Assembly (NCBI GenBank): GCA_011389745.1
Contig: JAABTQ010000001.1
Coordinates: 80,497-144,496 of the forward strand
DNA length: 64,000 nucleotides
Source of the DNA: Desulfobacteraceae bacterium
GTDB lineage: Bacteria > Desulfobacterota > Desulfobacteria > Desulfobacterales > SKZT01
Direction of reading: 5' to 3'
Shown piece after piece: positions 35,694 through 45,686 of this stretch. How positions within the stretch are numbered: the stretch's first letter is position 1; each line of letters opens with the position of its first letter. The position numbers and the translations under genes are program-made. The notes under the pieces are model-generated. The model made no database searches. It was not told where the DNA came from and saw only the letters and a list, made by a program, of their open reading frames with translations.

Positions 35694-37825
35694 TATTTAC
35701 GATTATCCAGGGCGTTTAATACCTGGTTAACTGATTGGGTAATCGGCGTACCCGGTCCGAATATGCCGACAACACCTTTGTCATAAAGAAATTGATAATC
35801 TCCCGGAGGAATAACTCCTCCCACAACCACCAGGATATCATCTCCGCCCTCTTTTTTTAAATGCTCGATAAGTTCCGGTACCAATGATTTGTGACCGGCT
35901 GCCAGACTGGATGCTCCCACGACATGGACATCATTTTCCACAGCCATCTTTGCCGCCTCTTCCGGCGTTTGAAACATAGGGCTGATGTCAACATCAAAGC
36001 CCAAGTCGGCAAAAGCGGTAGCAACAACTTTAATTCCACGATCGTGGCCGTCCTGACCCATTTTGGTCAGAAGAATTCTGGGACGTCTGCCCTCTTTTTC
36101 CAGAAAGTCCTGAGTCCGTTTCCTGATGGCATCAATAATTTCACTGTCTCCAAACTCTGCGGCATAAACTCCGGAAATACATTGTGTCGTCGCCACATAA
36201 CGTCCGAATACTTTTTCCATGGCATCTGAAATTTCTCCCACTGTAGCCCTTGCCCGAACCGCTGGAATACATGCGGCCAGAAGGTTTTCACCTGTTTCAG
36301 CCGCTTTGGTGATAGCATCCAAAGCGTTTTTCACAGCGTCATTATCTCTTTTGGCTTTAATTTCTTTTAACCGTGTGATCTGTTCATCACGAACGGCCTC
36401 GGGCACTTCAAGAACTTCGAGATCAAGTTTTTCATCCTTAAGTTGATATTTATTTACACCCATAATAATTTCACTTCCCCGGTCTATCTGAGCCTGCCTG
36501 CGCGCAGCAGACTCTTCAATGCGCATCTTTGGCCATCCGGTTCCAATGGCTTTGGCCATACCGCCCATTTCCTCCACTTCATCAATAATCTTCTGCGCAT
36601 CATTGACAATGTCGTTTGTCAGGGCTTCAACATAGTATGAGCCACCCATGGGATCAACTACGTGGCAAATTTTGGATTCTTCCTGAATAACCAATTGGGT
36701 GTTTCTGGCAATTCTTGAACTAAATTCGGTCGGTAAACCGACAGCTTCATCAAAAGAATTGGTATGAAGCGACTGGGTACCTCCCAAAGCCGCGGCCAGC
36801 GCCTCCAAGGTGGTTCGAATAATATTGTTGTATGGATCCTGCGCGGTCAGAGACCAGCCGGATGTCTGCACATGTGTTCTGAGCATACTGGAGCGAGGGT
36901 CTTTGGGGTTGAATTGACTCATGAGACGGTGCCACAGAAACCTGGCTGCCCTAAGCATGGCAATTTCCATAAAAAAATTCATACCTACGCCAAAGAAAAA
37001 GGAAAGCCTCGGAGCAAAAGCATCAATATCAAGGCCCGCTTTTATCGCCGCCCGAACATATTCGACTCCGTCGGCCAAGGTAAACGCACACTGCAAAACA
37101 GAGTTTGCCCCGGCTTCCATCATGTGATATCCGCTTATACTGATGGTGTTATACCGGGGCATGTGCTGAGAGCAATAGCCGATAATATCGGAGACAATCC
37201 TCATGGAGGGTTCCGGAGGATAGATGTATGTGTTGCGGGTGAGGTACTCTTTAAGAATGTCGTTCTGGATGGTACCGGCTAACTGCTCCTGCTTAACTCC
37301 CTGTTCTTCAGCGGCTACGATATAACCTGCAAGAATCGGTAAGACAGCTCCATTCATGGTCATGGATACCGTCATTTTGTCCAGCGGGATTTGATCGAAG
37401 AGTATTTTCATATCTTCTATGGAATCAATGGCGACCCCAGCCTTACCTATATCGCCCCGGACCCTGGGATGGTCCGAATCGTATCCTCTGTGTGTGGCCA
37501 GATCGAAAGCAACCGAGAGTCCCTTCTGCCCCCCGGCCAGGCACCTTCTATAAAACGCATTGGATTCCCTGGCGGTTGAAAAACCGGCATACTGGCGGAT
37601 AGTCCAGGGCCTTCCGGCATACATGGTGGCCATTGGACCACGGACATAAGGGGGGAATCCCGGAAGGGTATTTACATTTTCCAATGATACAGTGTCTTCG
37701 GCGGTATAAAGCGGCTTTACTTTAATACCCTCCGGGGTTTCCCACACCAACTCTTCCGGAGACCTACCCTTCATCTGTTTTTTGGCAACCTCCGCCCATT
37801 TATTTTTGTCCGGTTGTTCTGTCAT
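35693..37825 (-). CDS. Methylmalonyl-CoA mutase, full-length catalytic chain
   Basis: 710 residues. The TIM-barrel domain contains [20 protein letters not shown] and GYDSDHPRV. The C-terminal B12 domain has [10 protein letters not shown], whose His replaces the cobalamin base, and a later GGVIPPGDY. It converts (R)-methylmalonyl-CoA to succinyl-CoA with adenosylcobalamin. The length and complete B12 domain fit the catalytic alpha chain (MutB/ScpA type). No small partner subunit is visible, so it is probably homodimeric. It is first in the operon and has a promoter and palindromic site ahead of it. Confidence 0.97.
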   Translation of the reverse strand: MTEQPDKNKWAEVAKKQMKGRSPEELVWETPEGIKVKPLYTAEDTVSLENVNTLPGFPPYVRGPMATMYAGRPWTIRQYAGFSTARESNAFYRRCLAGGQKGLSVAFDLATHRGYDSDHPRVRGDIGKAGVAIDSIEDMKILFDQIPLDKMTVSMTMNGAVLPILAGYIVAAEEQGVKQEQLAGTIQNDILKEYLTRNTYIYPPEPSMRIVSDIIGYCSQHMPRYNTISISGYHMMEAGANSVLQCAFTLADGVEYVRAAIKAGLDIDAFAPRLSFFFGVGMNFFMEIAMLRAARFLWHRLMSQFNPKDPRSSMLRTHVQTSGWSLTAQDPYNNIIRTTLEALAAALGGTQSLHTNSFDEAVGLPTEFSSRIARNTQLVIQEESKICHVVDPMGGSYYVEALTNDIVNDAQKIIDEVEEMGGMAKAIGTGWPKMRIEESAARRQAQIDRGSEIIMGVNKYQLKDEKLDLEVLEVPEAVRDEQITRLKEIKAKRDNDAVKNALDAITKAAETGENLLAACIPAVRARATVGEISDAMEKVFGRYVATTQCISGVYAAEFGDSEIIDAIRKRTQDFLEKEGRRPRILLTKMGQDGHDRGIKVVATAFADLGFDVDISPMFQTPEEAAKMAVENDVHVVGASSLAAGHKSLVPELIEHLKKEGGDDILVVVGGVIPPGDYQFLYDKGVVGIFGPGTPITQSVNQVLNALDNRK

Positions 37826-37889
37826 GGCATACTCCTTAAAATTCTTAATTGAACAAATTGATTCTGAATTTCATTGGTTCGATTTTTAG

Positions 37890-37903
37890 TGAACGAGCGC
37901 TCA
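37890..37903. promoter_or_regulatory. Palindromic operator-like site at the mutase promoter
   Basis: TGAACGAGCGCTCA fits the pattern TGANCGNNCGNTCA, typical of operators for TetR-type regulators of acyl-CoA metabolism. It lies just downstream of the predicted -10 of the minus-strand promoter and 65 bp before the mutase start, where a bound repressor would block initiation. The regulator gene is not in this window. Confidence 0.5.
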
Positions 37904-37914
37904 GTCAAAAATCT

Positions 37915-37943
37915 TCCATATAAGAAACTAAAACAGATGTCAA
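37915..37943 (-). promoter_or_regulatory. Predicted sigma-70 promoter of the methylmalonyl-CoA operon
   Basis: On the minus strand, TTGACA (37943-37938), an exact 17-bp spacer and TATGGA (37920-37915). Transcription would start near 37908 and run into the mutase gene at 37825. It lies just after the mce stop, so mce may be transcribed separately as well as through it. Confidence 0.6.
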
Positions 37944-37970
37944 TTGAAAAACCAAAGGATTTACCAAACT

Positions 37971-38372
37971 TTATCTTTCACACAATTCCACCAGAACCCC
38001 GTTAGTCGATTTTGGATGCAGAAATGCGATTTTTGCTCCACCCGCACCAATTCGCGGTTTTTCATCGATAAGACGAATGCCTTTTTCTTTGAGTTCAGCC
38101 AGAGCCTGGTCGATATTTTCCACCCGAAAAGCCACATGCTGGATACCCTCACCCTTTTTTTCCAGATATTTGGCAATGGGACCATCCGGTGCAGTAGACT
38201 CCAGCAGTTCCACTTCACTTTCTCCCACCGGGAAAAATGCGGTGGTTACCTTTTGTTCCTGAACGGTTTCAGAACCTTCAAAAGGAAGCCCAAGCACATC
38301 GGTCCAAAAGTTTTTTCCTTCATCAATGCTTTTAACAGCGATTCCCAGATGATCAATCTTTAAAATTTTCAT
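37971..38372 (-). CDS. mce: Methylmalonyl-CoA epimerase
   Basis: 133 residues of the VOC (glyoxalase) fold: [19 protein letters not shown], a metal-binding His/Glu set including [10 protein letters not shown], and [17 protein letters not shown], which is typical of this enzyme. It interconverts (S)- and (R)-methylmalonyl-CoA, linking the carboxyltransferase product to the mutase. It is the first minus-strand gene of the module, 145 bp before the mutase, with the promoter/operator in the gap. Confidence 0.95.
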   Translation of the reverse strand: MKILKIDHLGIAVKSIDEGKNFWTDVLGLPFEGSETVQEQKVTTAFFPVGESEVELLESTAPDGPIAKYLEKKGEGIQHVAFRVENIDQALAELKEKGIRLIDEKPRIGAGGAKIAFLHPKSTNGVLVELCER

Positions 38373-38463
38373 TCAATTCTCCTTTCATGTGGTAAGTCGG
38401 TTTTAGGTATCAGGTTTTAAGTTTTAAGTTTTAAAATTTCAGAGTCCGGAACCTTCCTATTGT

Positions 38464-38517
38464 CTGTTATTCTGAGGGAGCGACTCGCAGATGTTGCAGA
38501 CCTCCTCAGAATGACAG
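38464..38517. repeat. Imperfect inverted repeat, dispersed family
   Basis: CTGTTATTCTGAGG (38464-38477) and CCTCAGAATGACAG (38504-38517) pair with one mismatch around a GAGCGACTCGC core. Copies or half-copies are at 18221-18242, 21308-21322 and 28565-28581. The gap 38373-38649 also holds a CCCCCTTTG/AAAGGGG hairpin near 38556-38578. No gene is seen. Confidence 0.7.
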
Positions 38518-38649
38518 CGAAAAGCATTTATACCGTGCTTCTAAGTAACTTCCCACAAGTCCCCCTTTGAAAAAGGGGCGAGCAGTTACTTGTCGGTTTG
38601 GGCCCGGCGCAGCCGGGTGGAGCGCTTACAACAAACAGAGTTGCCTGCA

Positions 38650-39831
38650 TTAGTGAAACTTATCCATAACCTTTTTAAATCCCGGCATGGCCCGGGTAAT
38701 GGTTTTATCATCCACGCAATAGGAAATACGGAAATGCCCGGGACCTCCAAAACCGATTCCGGGTACAGTGAGGATAAGTTCTTCCTGAAGCGCTTTGACG
38801 AAAGCCACATCATCGGGGATGGGAGTTTCAGGAAAAAGATAAAAAGCACCCGGCGGTTTTGTAAACCGGTATCCGCAGGCCATCAGGCCGTCACACAGCA
38901 GATCTCTTTTTCGCGTATATTCGGCAATGTCCACGGAAAATCCCTGAAGTTGGGCGATAACTCTTTGCATCAGTGCCGGGGCATTGACAAAACCTAAAAT
39001 GCGGTTGGACAGGGTCATACCAGCCACCAACCCCTTTTTATAGGTTGCCTTGGGACTTACCGCAATAAAGCCGATACGTTCTCCCGGGATCGAAAAATCC
39101 TTGGAATATGAAGTCGCCAAAATGCTCTCAGGGTAAGATAAAAAAATACTCGGCACCGAATGGCCATCATAAATAATTTTACGATAAGGTTCATCTGAAA
39201 TGAGGTATATGATGTTTCCGAATTGTCTGCTTTTTTCTTTTAACAGGCTGCCAAGGTCCCTGAGGCTTTTTTCGGAATATAACTGCCCTGTGGGGTTGTT
39301 GGGCGAATTGATCAGTACGGCTCTTGTCTTTTCGGTAACCGCCTGGGAGATGGCATTTAAATCCAGAGTAAAATCCGGATTTGTGGAAGCTGTCTTCAGG
39401 GTTCCGCCGTGATTATCGGCATAGAATACGTATTCGACAAAATAAGGCGCAGGAGTCAGAATTTCCTCGCCCGGATTTAAAATCGTTTTGAGAATCACAT
39501 TGAGGGCCCCTGCGGCACCGCAAGTCATGATAACATCATCAGCCATGATATCAATACCCTGATCCCTCGAAACATATTGCGCAACAGACATCCGGACCGG
39601 AGGATACCCTGCATTGGGCATGTATCCATGGTCTGCAGGGCGAAGAGAGTCCACAGTCTCTTTTAAAACGCTGATAAATTCTTTCGGAGGTGCAACATTG
39701 GGATTTCCCAGGCTGAAATCATAAACGTTTTCAGGCCCATGCACGGCTTTTAACTTTGCACCCTCCTCGAACATCTTCCGAATCCATGAGGATTTTTCCA
39801 TAAAACCAGCAATTTTCAGTGCCACAGTCAT
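38650..39831 (-). CDS. Pyridoxal-phosphate-dependent class I/II aminotransferase
   Basis: 393 residues of fold-type I. GNPNVAPPKEF near residue 43, CGAAGALNVILKTIL, NSPNNPTGQLYS and the PLP-lysine segment SYSKDFSIPGERIGF are all present, with the substrate-carboxylate Arg in GHFRISYCV near the end. It is aspartate-aminotransferase-like (AspC/AlaA-type), transferring amino groups in amino-acid metabolism. The acceptor cannot be assigned. It stands alone between two repeat-rich gaps. Confidence 0.92.
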   Translation of the reverse strand: MTVALKIAGFMEKSSWIRKMFEEGAKLKAVHGPENVYDFSLGNPNVAPPKEFISVLKETVDSLRPADHGYMPNAGYPPVRMSVAQYVSRDQGIDIMADDVIMTCGAAGALNVILKTILNPGEEILTPAPYFVEYVFYADNHGGTLKTASTNPDFTLDLNAISQAVTEKTRAVLINSPNNPTGQLYSEKSLRDLGSLLKEKSRQFGNIIYLISDEPYRKIIYDGHSVPSIFLSYPESILATSYSKDFSIPGERIGFIAVSPKATYKKGLVAGMTLSNRILGFVNAPALMQRVIAQLQGFSVDIAEYTRKRDLLCDGLMACGYRFTKPPGAFYLFPETPIPDDVAFVKALQEELILTVPGIGFGGPGHFRISYCVDDKTITRAMPGFKKVMDKFH

Positions 39832-39862
39832 TTTTTGCCCCCCATGATTGATTTTTGGAATA

Positions 39863-39994
39863 GAAATCCCCCTGAATCCCCCTTTTTCAAAGGGGGACTT
39901 TTAACTTCACCCTTTGAAAGGGGGACTTTTGGCTTCTCCCCTTAAAAGGCGGACTATTAGCTTCCCCTTTTCAAAAGGGGGCCAGGGGGATTTC
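39863..39994. repeat. Nested CCCCCTTT/AAAGGGGG repeat block
   Basis: Outer arms GAAATCCCCCTG (39863-39874) and CAGGGGGATTTC (39983-39994) are perfect inverted copies. Between them are four degenerate copies of a CCCCTTTTCAAAGGGGGACT unit, each itself a hairpin and each about 30 bp long. A single related unit lies near 38556. It would fold strongly but has no CRISPR-like spacer pattern. No gene is seen between 39832 and 40050. Confidence 0.7.
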
Positions 39995-40050
39995 AACATG
40001 TGTCACAATTTTGTGCCGATCCTTCCCTCTAAGTCTTTTTTGACCGGCCG

Positions 40051-40269
40051 TTAAACCGATTCCACACTTTTAATTTCCGGAATCTCTTTTTTCAAAAGCC
40101 TTTCGATTCCATTTTTCAAAGTCATTTGAGACATTGGGCAGCCTTTACATGCTCCTGTTAAACGCACCTTTACGATGCCGTTTTCCACGTCAACCAACTC
40201 AACATCTCCGCCATCCGCCTGTAGCATGGGCCGAATTTTGTCCATAACCGCCTGTACTTTCTCTTTCAT
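40051..40269 (-). CDS. NifU-like C-terminal domain protein (Nfu)
   Basis: 72 residues: [20 protein letters not shown], then the CXXC in [16 protein letters not shown] and a terminal helix. This is the NFU domain, which binds and hands on a 4Fe-4S cluster in iron-sulfur protein maturation. It is a stand-alone domain, common in anaerobes with many Fe-S enzymes. It precedes tgt by 81 bp on the same strand, but no direct link is apparent. Confidence 0.92.
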   Translation of the reverse strand: MKEKVQAVMDKIRPMLQADGGDVELVDVENGIVKVRLTGACKGCPMSQMTLKNGIERLLKKEIPEIKSVESV

Positions 40270-40350
40270 AATTACACCCCTTTTCTTTTGTATTTGAGTT
40301 TATTTACCCTGTTTTGTATTCTTTGCATTTTGAGATCAGGTTTTCAAGTT

Positions 40351-41475
<1,125 letters not shown>

Positions 41476-41556
41476 TTACACCAAATGGATTTTAATCCCG
41501 TTTATATTTTATCAACATAATGGTCAATGGTAGCCGTGGCAAGACACAAAGCCTGA

Positions 41557-42621
41557 CTAGTCGATAAACATGGCATCTCCATAACTGTAAAATCTGTAGT
41601 TGTTGACAATGGCGTTTTCGTAAGCGGCAAGAATGTTTTCCCTTCCGGCAAAAGCGGACACCAGCATAATCAATGTGGATTCAGGAAGATGAAAATTAGT
41701 GATCAGGGCATCGACAACTTTGAAAAGGTATCCGGGATATATGAAAAGGTCACAGGCATCCGAACCCGGCACAATTTGTCCATTCTTTTTCAAGACATAT
41801 TCCAAAGTACGGACACAGGTTGTGCCTACGGCGACAATTCTCCGTTTTTGTCTTATACCATCGTTGATTATCTCAGCGGTCCTTTCGGAAATGTCAAAAC
41901 GCTCGGAATGAATCTTGTGCTTCCGGATATCCGAAACCCGGACCGGCACAAATGTGCCATATCCTACATGGAGTGTAATGGGTACAATTTTTATGCCTTT
42001 ATTACGAATGTTATCGAGAAGTGTTTCGGTAAAATGAAGACCTGCCGTGGGTGCTGCAACTGCTCCTTTTCGACTTGCATAAACTGTTTGATATGATGTG
42101 TGATCATCACAAAAATCCTCCGATTTTTGATCACGACGGATGTAAGGAGGAGTCGGCATCTTGCCCACGCGATGCAATGTATCATTAAAATTACCCGCAC
42201 AGGAAAATCTTAAATGATAAAACCCATTTTCAGCATTCACCACGGTTGCACTAAGGCTCTCATCAAAATAAATGATATTTCCGGGTCTTGTATGTTTTGA
42301 TGCTCTGATAAGGCACTTGATCACACAATTGTTTTTGAATTGTTTATCCCCCGAATTTTCAAAGTATTCCAGAAGAAACACTTCGGCTTTGCCTCCGCTT
42401 TCCTTTGTTCCAAACAGACGTGCAGGAATAACCTGTGTATTGTTCACCACAAGGATATCTTCGGGTCTTAAAAGATCAGCAACCTCGTGAAAAAAATGGT
42501 GTTCAACCTGTCCGCTTTTCCGGCCCAGCCTGAGCAACCTGGAATGATCCCTTTTTTTCATAGGTTGTTGCGCAATTAAATTATCAGGCAAATGGTAGAA
42601 ATAGTCGCTTAAGTTATACAT
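41557..42621 (-). CDS. queA: S-adenosylmethionine:tRNA ribosyltransferase-isomerase
   Basis: 354 residues. The start YFYHLPDNLIAQQPM, HRVGKMPTPPYI, GAVAAPTAGLHFTETLL and the end ITNFHLPESTLIMLVSAFAG are QueA signatures. It uses the ribosyl part of SAM to make epoxyqueuosine on tRNA after Tgt. It is directly ahead of tgt on the same strand, forming the usual queuosine pair. The final reductase (queG/queH) is not in the window. Confidence 0.97.
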   Translation of the reverse strand: MYNLSDYFYHLPDNLIAQQPMKKRDHSRLLRLGRKSGQVEHHFFHEVADLLRPEDILVVNNTQVIPARLFGTKESGGKAEVFLLEYFENSGDKQFKNNCVIKCLIRASKHTRPGNIIYFDESLSATVVNAENGFYHLRFSCAGNFNDTLHRVGKMPTPPYIRRDQKSEDFCDDHTSYQTVYASRKGAVAAPTAGLHFTETLLDNIRNKGIKIVPITLHVGYGTFVPVRVSDIRKHKIHSERFDISERTAEIINDGIRQKRRIVAVGTTCVRTLEYVLKKNGQIVPGSDACDLFIYPGYLFKVVDALITNFHLPESTLIMLVSAFAGRENILAAYENAIVNNYRFYSYGDAMFID

Positions 42622-42664
42622 CCTGATTATAAATCCAATATTTTGTTTTTGCCGTGTGCCGAAT

Positions 42665-42850
42665 TTAGGTTCTTCCTATGAAAATTAAAAAAAGTCCCAA
42701 ACTCATCAGGAAAAAGCCAAAATACCTCAAAGACCTGTCTTCTATTTCCAAAAGTTTTTCAACGAAACTTTTCATTTTGTCCGGGAATGCAAAGTACGGA
42801 AGTCCCTCGATGATCATCACCATTCCAATGACACACAGAAAATAATCCAT
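42665..42850 (-). CDS. DUF2065 small membrane protein
   Basis: 61 residues with two hydrophobic helices (residues 1-20 and 40-59) and the GLPYFAFPDKMKSF loop between them, which is the DUF2065 pattern (YjeT-like). It is an inner-membrane protein of unknown role. It is 43 bp ahead of queA on the same strand and may be co-transcribed. Confidence 0.85.
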   Translation of the reverse strand: MDYFLCVIGMVMIIEGLPYFAFPDKMKSFVEKLLEIEDRSLRYFGFFLMSLGLFLIFIGRT

Positions 42851-42946
42851 GCTGCTCCTTAAAGTTGAGTATAAAAGAAAAAAATGAAAATATAAAATTG
42901 AAACGCCTGTTTTGTCAAAATAAAAGCAAAAGCCGTTAATGGCAAT

Positions 42947-43123
42947 TCAGATTGCCTTTTTACGGTTTGATTTTCTGGTCAGAAAATAAATGGCGCAGGA
43001 AGAGCGATATTTGCAATATAATTCAGGATCTTTGCATTTGAGGCATTCCTGACACATGCTGATCTGGTGCTTCATGCAAATATAGGGCGTTTGCCTGTCG
43101 GGGTGTTTATAACAGATATTCAA
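42947..43123 (-). CDS. Small cysteine-rich protein
   Basis: 58 codons from a TTG at 43123 (AAAGG about nine bases upstream), reading LNICYKHPDRQTPYIC, MKHQISMCQECLKCKDPELY and CKYRSSCAIYF before a basic tail. Seven or more cysteines are spaced C-x11-C, C-x2-C-x2-C, C-x5-C, with two histidines among them, so metal or Fe-S binding is likely. An internal ATG (codon 17) would lose two of the cysteines. The gene is missed by a size filter. It is divergent from the LpxR-like gene. I recall similar proteins in Desulfobacterota but give no function. Confidence 0.6.
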   Translation of the reverse strand: MNICYKHPDRQTPYICMKHQISMCQECLKCKDPELYCKYRSSCAIYFLTRKSNRKKAI

Positions 43124-43227
43124 TGGTAAAAACCTTTCAAAATTCTGTACAAGCGCTTTTTATTCCGATAAAAGGACATTGTAATCTGTTTTATAAAAAG
43201 TTCAATCATAATGGGTTGATAAAAATA

Positions 43228-44271
43228 ATGCTTTCCATAAATTCACGCTTTTCAATTAATTTGTTCTCTCTGGTGATCAGTTATCTGATCATCTGTTCAG
43301 GGGCATGGACAATGAAACCTGCTTTTGCAGGGGAGCAAGGAAATTTGGTTAACATACAATTTGAAAACGACTTATTCGGGGGAGGCACAGACCGTTATTT
43401 TACCAATGGAATCCGTATTCAGGCAGTTACCGAACCTATCCCCTGGATCACCGATCTTGCGGACAAGTTTCCATGGTTCAGCAAAGAAAAAGCCCTGAAA
43501 GATTCCGAGGATATTCTGCAAGCCAGAACGAGTATATCCCTTGGACAAAATATTTTTACACCTGATGACATTTCAGAAACAGAGTTAATTGAAGATGATG
43601 TTCCCTATGCAGGATGGCTTTATTTAGGACTGGGAGTTATGGCCAACCAGGGTCTAAACCGGTTTGACCAGCTTGAACTCAATATCGGTGTTGTCGGCCC
43701 GTCTTCCAAGGCTAAAGAAGTTCAGACCGAATGGCATAATTTATTTGGTATCACCAAGCCCAAGGGCTGGAAAAACCAACTGAATGATGAACTCGGGGTA
43801 GTACTTTTTTATGAACAGGCCCGCCGGTTTGAAACCAAAGACTTGATTTTAGGCTTAAAATGGGATGTTATCCCCCATATTGGCGGGAGTATCGGCAACG
43901 TGTTCACATTTGCCAAGCTCGGGGTTACTTTCAGATTCGGACCCGACCTGGCAAGAGATTTCGGGCCGCCACGGATTCGACCAAGCCTTCCGGGAAGCGG
44001 CTTTTATTCACCCAAGAAAGGATTTAACTGGTACGTTTTTACAGGGGCTGAGACAAGGCTGATGCTTCAAAATATTTTCCTGGATGGCAACACTTTCAAG
44101 GAAAGCCATTCGGTAGATAAAAAACCAGTGGTCGGCGATTTACAGGCAGGCGTTGTTATCCAATATGACCGTTTGCGGGTTTCCTACACTCAGATTTTCA
44201 GATCAAAAGAATTTGATGATCAGGACCAAACTCATAATTACGGATCACTCGGTATTTCCTACCAATTCTAA
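43228..44271 (+). CDS. LpxR-like lipid A deacylase family outer-membrane protein (DUF2219)
   Basis: About 347 residues from the ATG at 43228, where a signal peptide begins (LFSLVISYLIICSG, cleaved after AFA); the frame is open to 43123. The mature start FENDLFGGGTDRYFTNGIRI carries the Asn-Asp and Thr that line the LpxR active site, and WHNLFG and the final GSLGISYQF fit a C-terminal outer-membrane strand. LpxR removes a 3'-acyloxyacyl chain from lipid A. Activity is not certain from sequence. Predicted location: outer membrane beta-barrel. Confidence 0.85.
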   Translation: MLSINSRFSINLFSLVISYLIICSGAWTMKPAFAGEQGNLVNIQFENDLFGGGTDRYFTNGIRIQAVTEPIPWITDLADKFPWFSKEKALKDSEDILQARTSISLGQNIFTPDDISETELIEDDVPYAGWLYLGLGVMANQGLNRFDQLELNIGVVGPSSKAKEVQTEWHNLFGITKPKGWKNQLNDELGVVLFYEQARRFETKDLILGLKWDVIPHIGGSIGNVFTFAKLGVTFRFGPDLARDFGPPRIRPSLPGSGFYSPKKGFNWYVFTGAETRLMLQNIFLDGNTFKESHSVDKKPVVGDLQAGVVIQYDRLRVSYTQIFRSKEFDDQDQTHNYGSLGISYQF

Positions 44272-44298
44272 AAACATATCTTTCGAAAGAACTTTTCT

Positions 44299-45363
44299 AT
44301 GGATAACAAAGATCATATTACCCGGCAAGTGCTGAAAAATTGTGACATCTCCGATGCAAAACACGCCGGGCTTTACTCTATTTGCGGACTGGCTCTTCGT
44401 TTGAGGGATCTTTATAAATGGGAAAAACATCTCGACCCCTGGATTGAAAAGGATTCAGCTGAAATACTCGATTGGATTGGATTAAAGGAAGATCTCTGGG
44501 CCCATCTTGCTGATCAGGATTATTGCCGCTTGTCAATTAACGGAAAATCCTTTGATCCTTTTGATACCGAAAACATCAACAAATTGTTGGCCTCACACAA
44601 TATCCTATACGGAGCCGGGTACGCGCAAAGTTTAAAGCCCACTTTTTTTCTGGCGGTTATTGATAAAAAAATGACTATTGAAGGCCTTGATGTTTTTGTA
44701 TTGGGACAGGAGCTTGCCAGAGATTTGTTGACCTTACCAGCACTTTCACAAGACAGTAAGGTGCTTTTCAGGAAAGATTCCGCAAGGCTGTTTTTATGGG
44801 ATCAGCTCTTTTATCTGAAAAAATCCGGACAACCTTTTCTATGGTATGCCCTGAAAAAATGCGGCATAGAAAAGGCAACGCCCAAATTTTTGCGGCAACA
44901 TCTGAATTCTCTTCTGGACTTTTACCAATACACCTATATTTATCACGAACTCGGAGAAATCAAAGATAAGGATTTCGACAAAAATATCTGGCAAGAAATC
45001 ATTGGTGCATACCCACAGAGCATTGTCGAACATTTTACAAGAACCATAAAAGACCTCCTGGCCGATACCAATGCTTACGGAACCTTGCACCATATTATCC
45101 GGGAGCATAAAGATATATCTCTGGGATTATATGCCGCCTTTTTTGATGGACTTGCACGCAGTCTTTTTCCGGAGCTGAGAGCCTCATTCGAACATTTTTC
45201 CAAATCCGGCAATTGGGAAGATATTAAAAAAGCCGTCTCCATTGGCCATGACACGGCCAGACGCGGCAAAGATATGATTATTGACCTTTACCATGAAGGC
45301 CTGGACAGGGAAGATCCTCAATGGGTTGAAAAAAAAATCGAGGCGCACATCAACAGCCTCTAA
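44299..45363 (+). CDS. Conserved hypothetical helical protein
   Basis: 354 residues, almost entirely helical, beginning MDNKDHITRQVLKNCDISDA and ending VEKKIEAHINSL. There are no transmembrane helices, signal peptide or known catalytic motif. WDQLFYLKKSGQPFLWYALK and GHDTARRGKDMIIDLYHEGL are the most distinctive segments. I recall similar proteins in deltaproteobacteria with only a placeholder name. It follows the LpxR-like gene by 27 bp, so the pair may be co-transcribed. Confidence 0.6.
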   Translation: MDNKDHITRQVLKNCDISDAKHAGLYSICGLALRLRDLYKWEKHLDPWIEKDSAEILDWIGLKEDLWAHLADQDYCRLSINGKSFDPFDTENINKLLASHNILYGAGYAQSLKPTFFLAVIDKKMTIEGLDVFVLGQELARDLLTLPALSQDSKVLFRKDSARLFLWDQLFYLKKSGQPFLWYALKKCGIEKATPKFLRQHLNSLLDFYQYTYIYHELGEIKDKDFDKNIWQEIIGAYPQSIVEHFTRTIKDLLADTNAYGTLHHIIREHKDISLGLYAAFFDGLARSLFPELRASFEHFSKSGNWEDIKKAVSIGHDTARRGKDMIIDLYHEGLDREDPQWVEKKIEAHINSL

Positions 45364-45686
45364 AGCCATCCTCAATAAAGAAAATAAATCCCTTGACATT
45401 TGATCTGAGTATGTTACGGTTTATCCAATATTGTTTGAGATGAAATTAATTTAATAAAATATTTATCAGCTACATTGATTTATGTTGTATTTTTGCGTAA
45501 TATGTACAATGTTTAAAAGTTATTTTTAAAAATTTCCTTTATGCGGAATTTAGCTGACTTTGACCAAATCCTTTCATAAGCGTTGGAAAAGGATAACGCC
45601 CTCCCGCTGCATAACATCCTGGTAAGAGTTCCAATATTGATGAAGCCCGTGAAGCGGCAAGGTGGGAGTGGCATTTAAACCCATGG
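45364..45686. other. 323-bp gene-free leader before the methyltransferase operon
   Basis: No gene is visible. The first 170 bases are very AT-rich (TTGACA at 45393-45398 but no good -10 at the right distance). The last 130 bases are structured: ATCCTTT/AAAGGAT forms a hairpin near 45567-45594, overlapping a GCGTT/AACGC pairing. Further on, CTCCCGCT pairs with AGCGG and GGGAG close to 45600-45668. This could be a regulated leader. It lacks the cobalamin-riboswitch core GCCACTG and I could not match another riboswitch class. Confidence 0.35.

Noticed and set aside
39863-39994. CRISPR array
   Set aside because: Units are palindromic and contiguous with degenerate copies, without spacers of constant length or cas genes.
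45364-45686. Cobalamin riboswitch before the methyltransferase operon
   Set aside because: The GCCACTG core and B12-box arrangement are absent.
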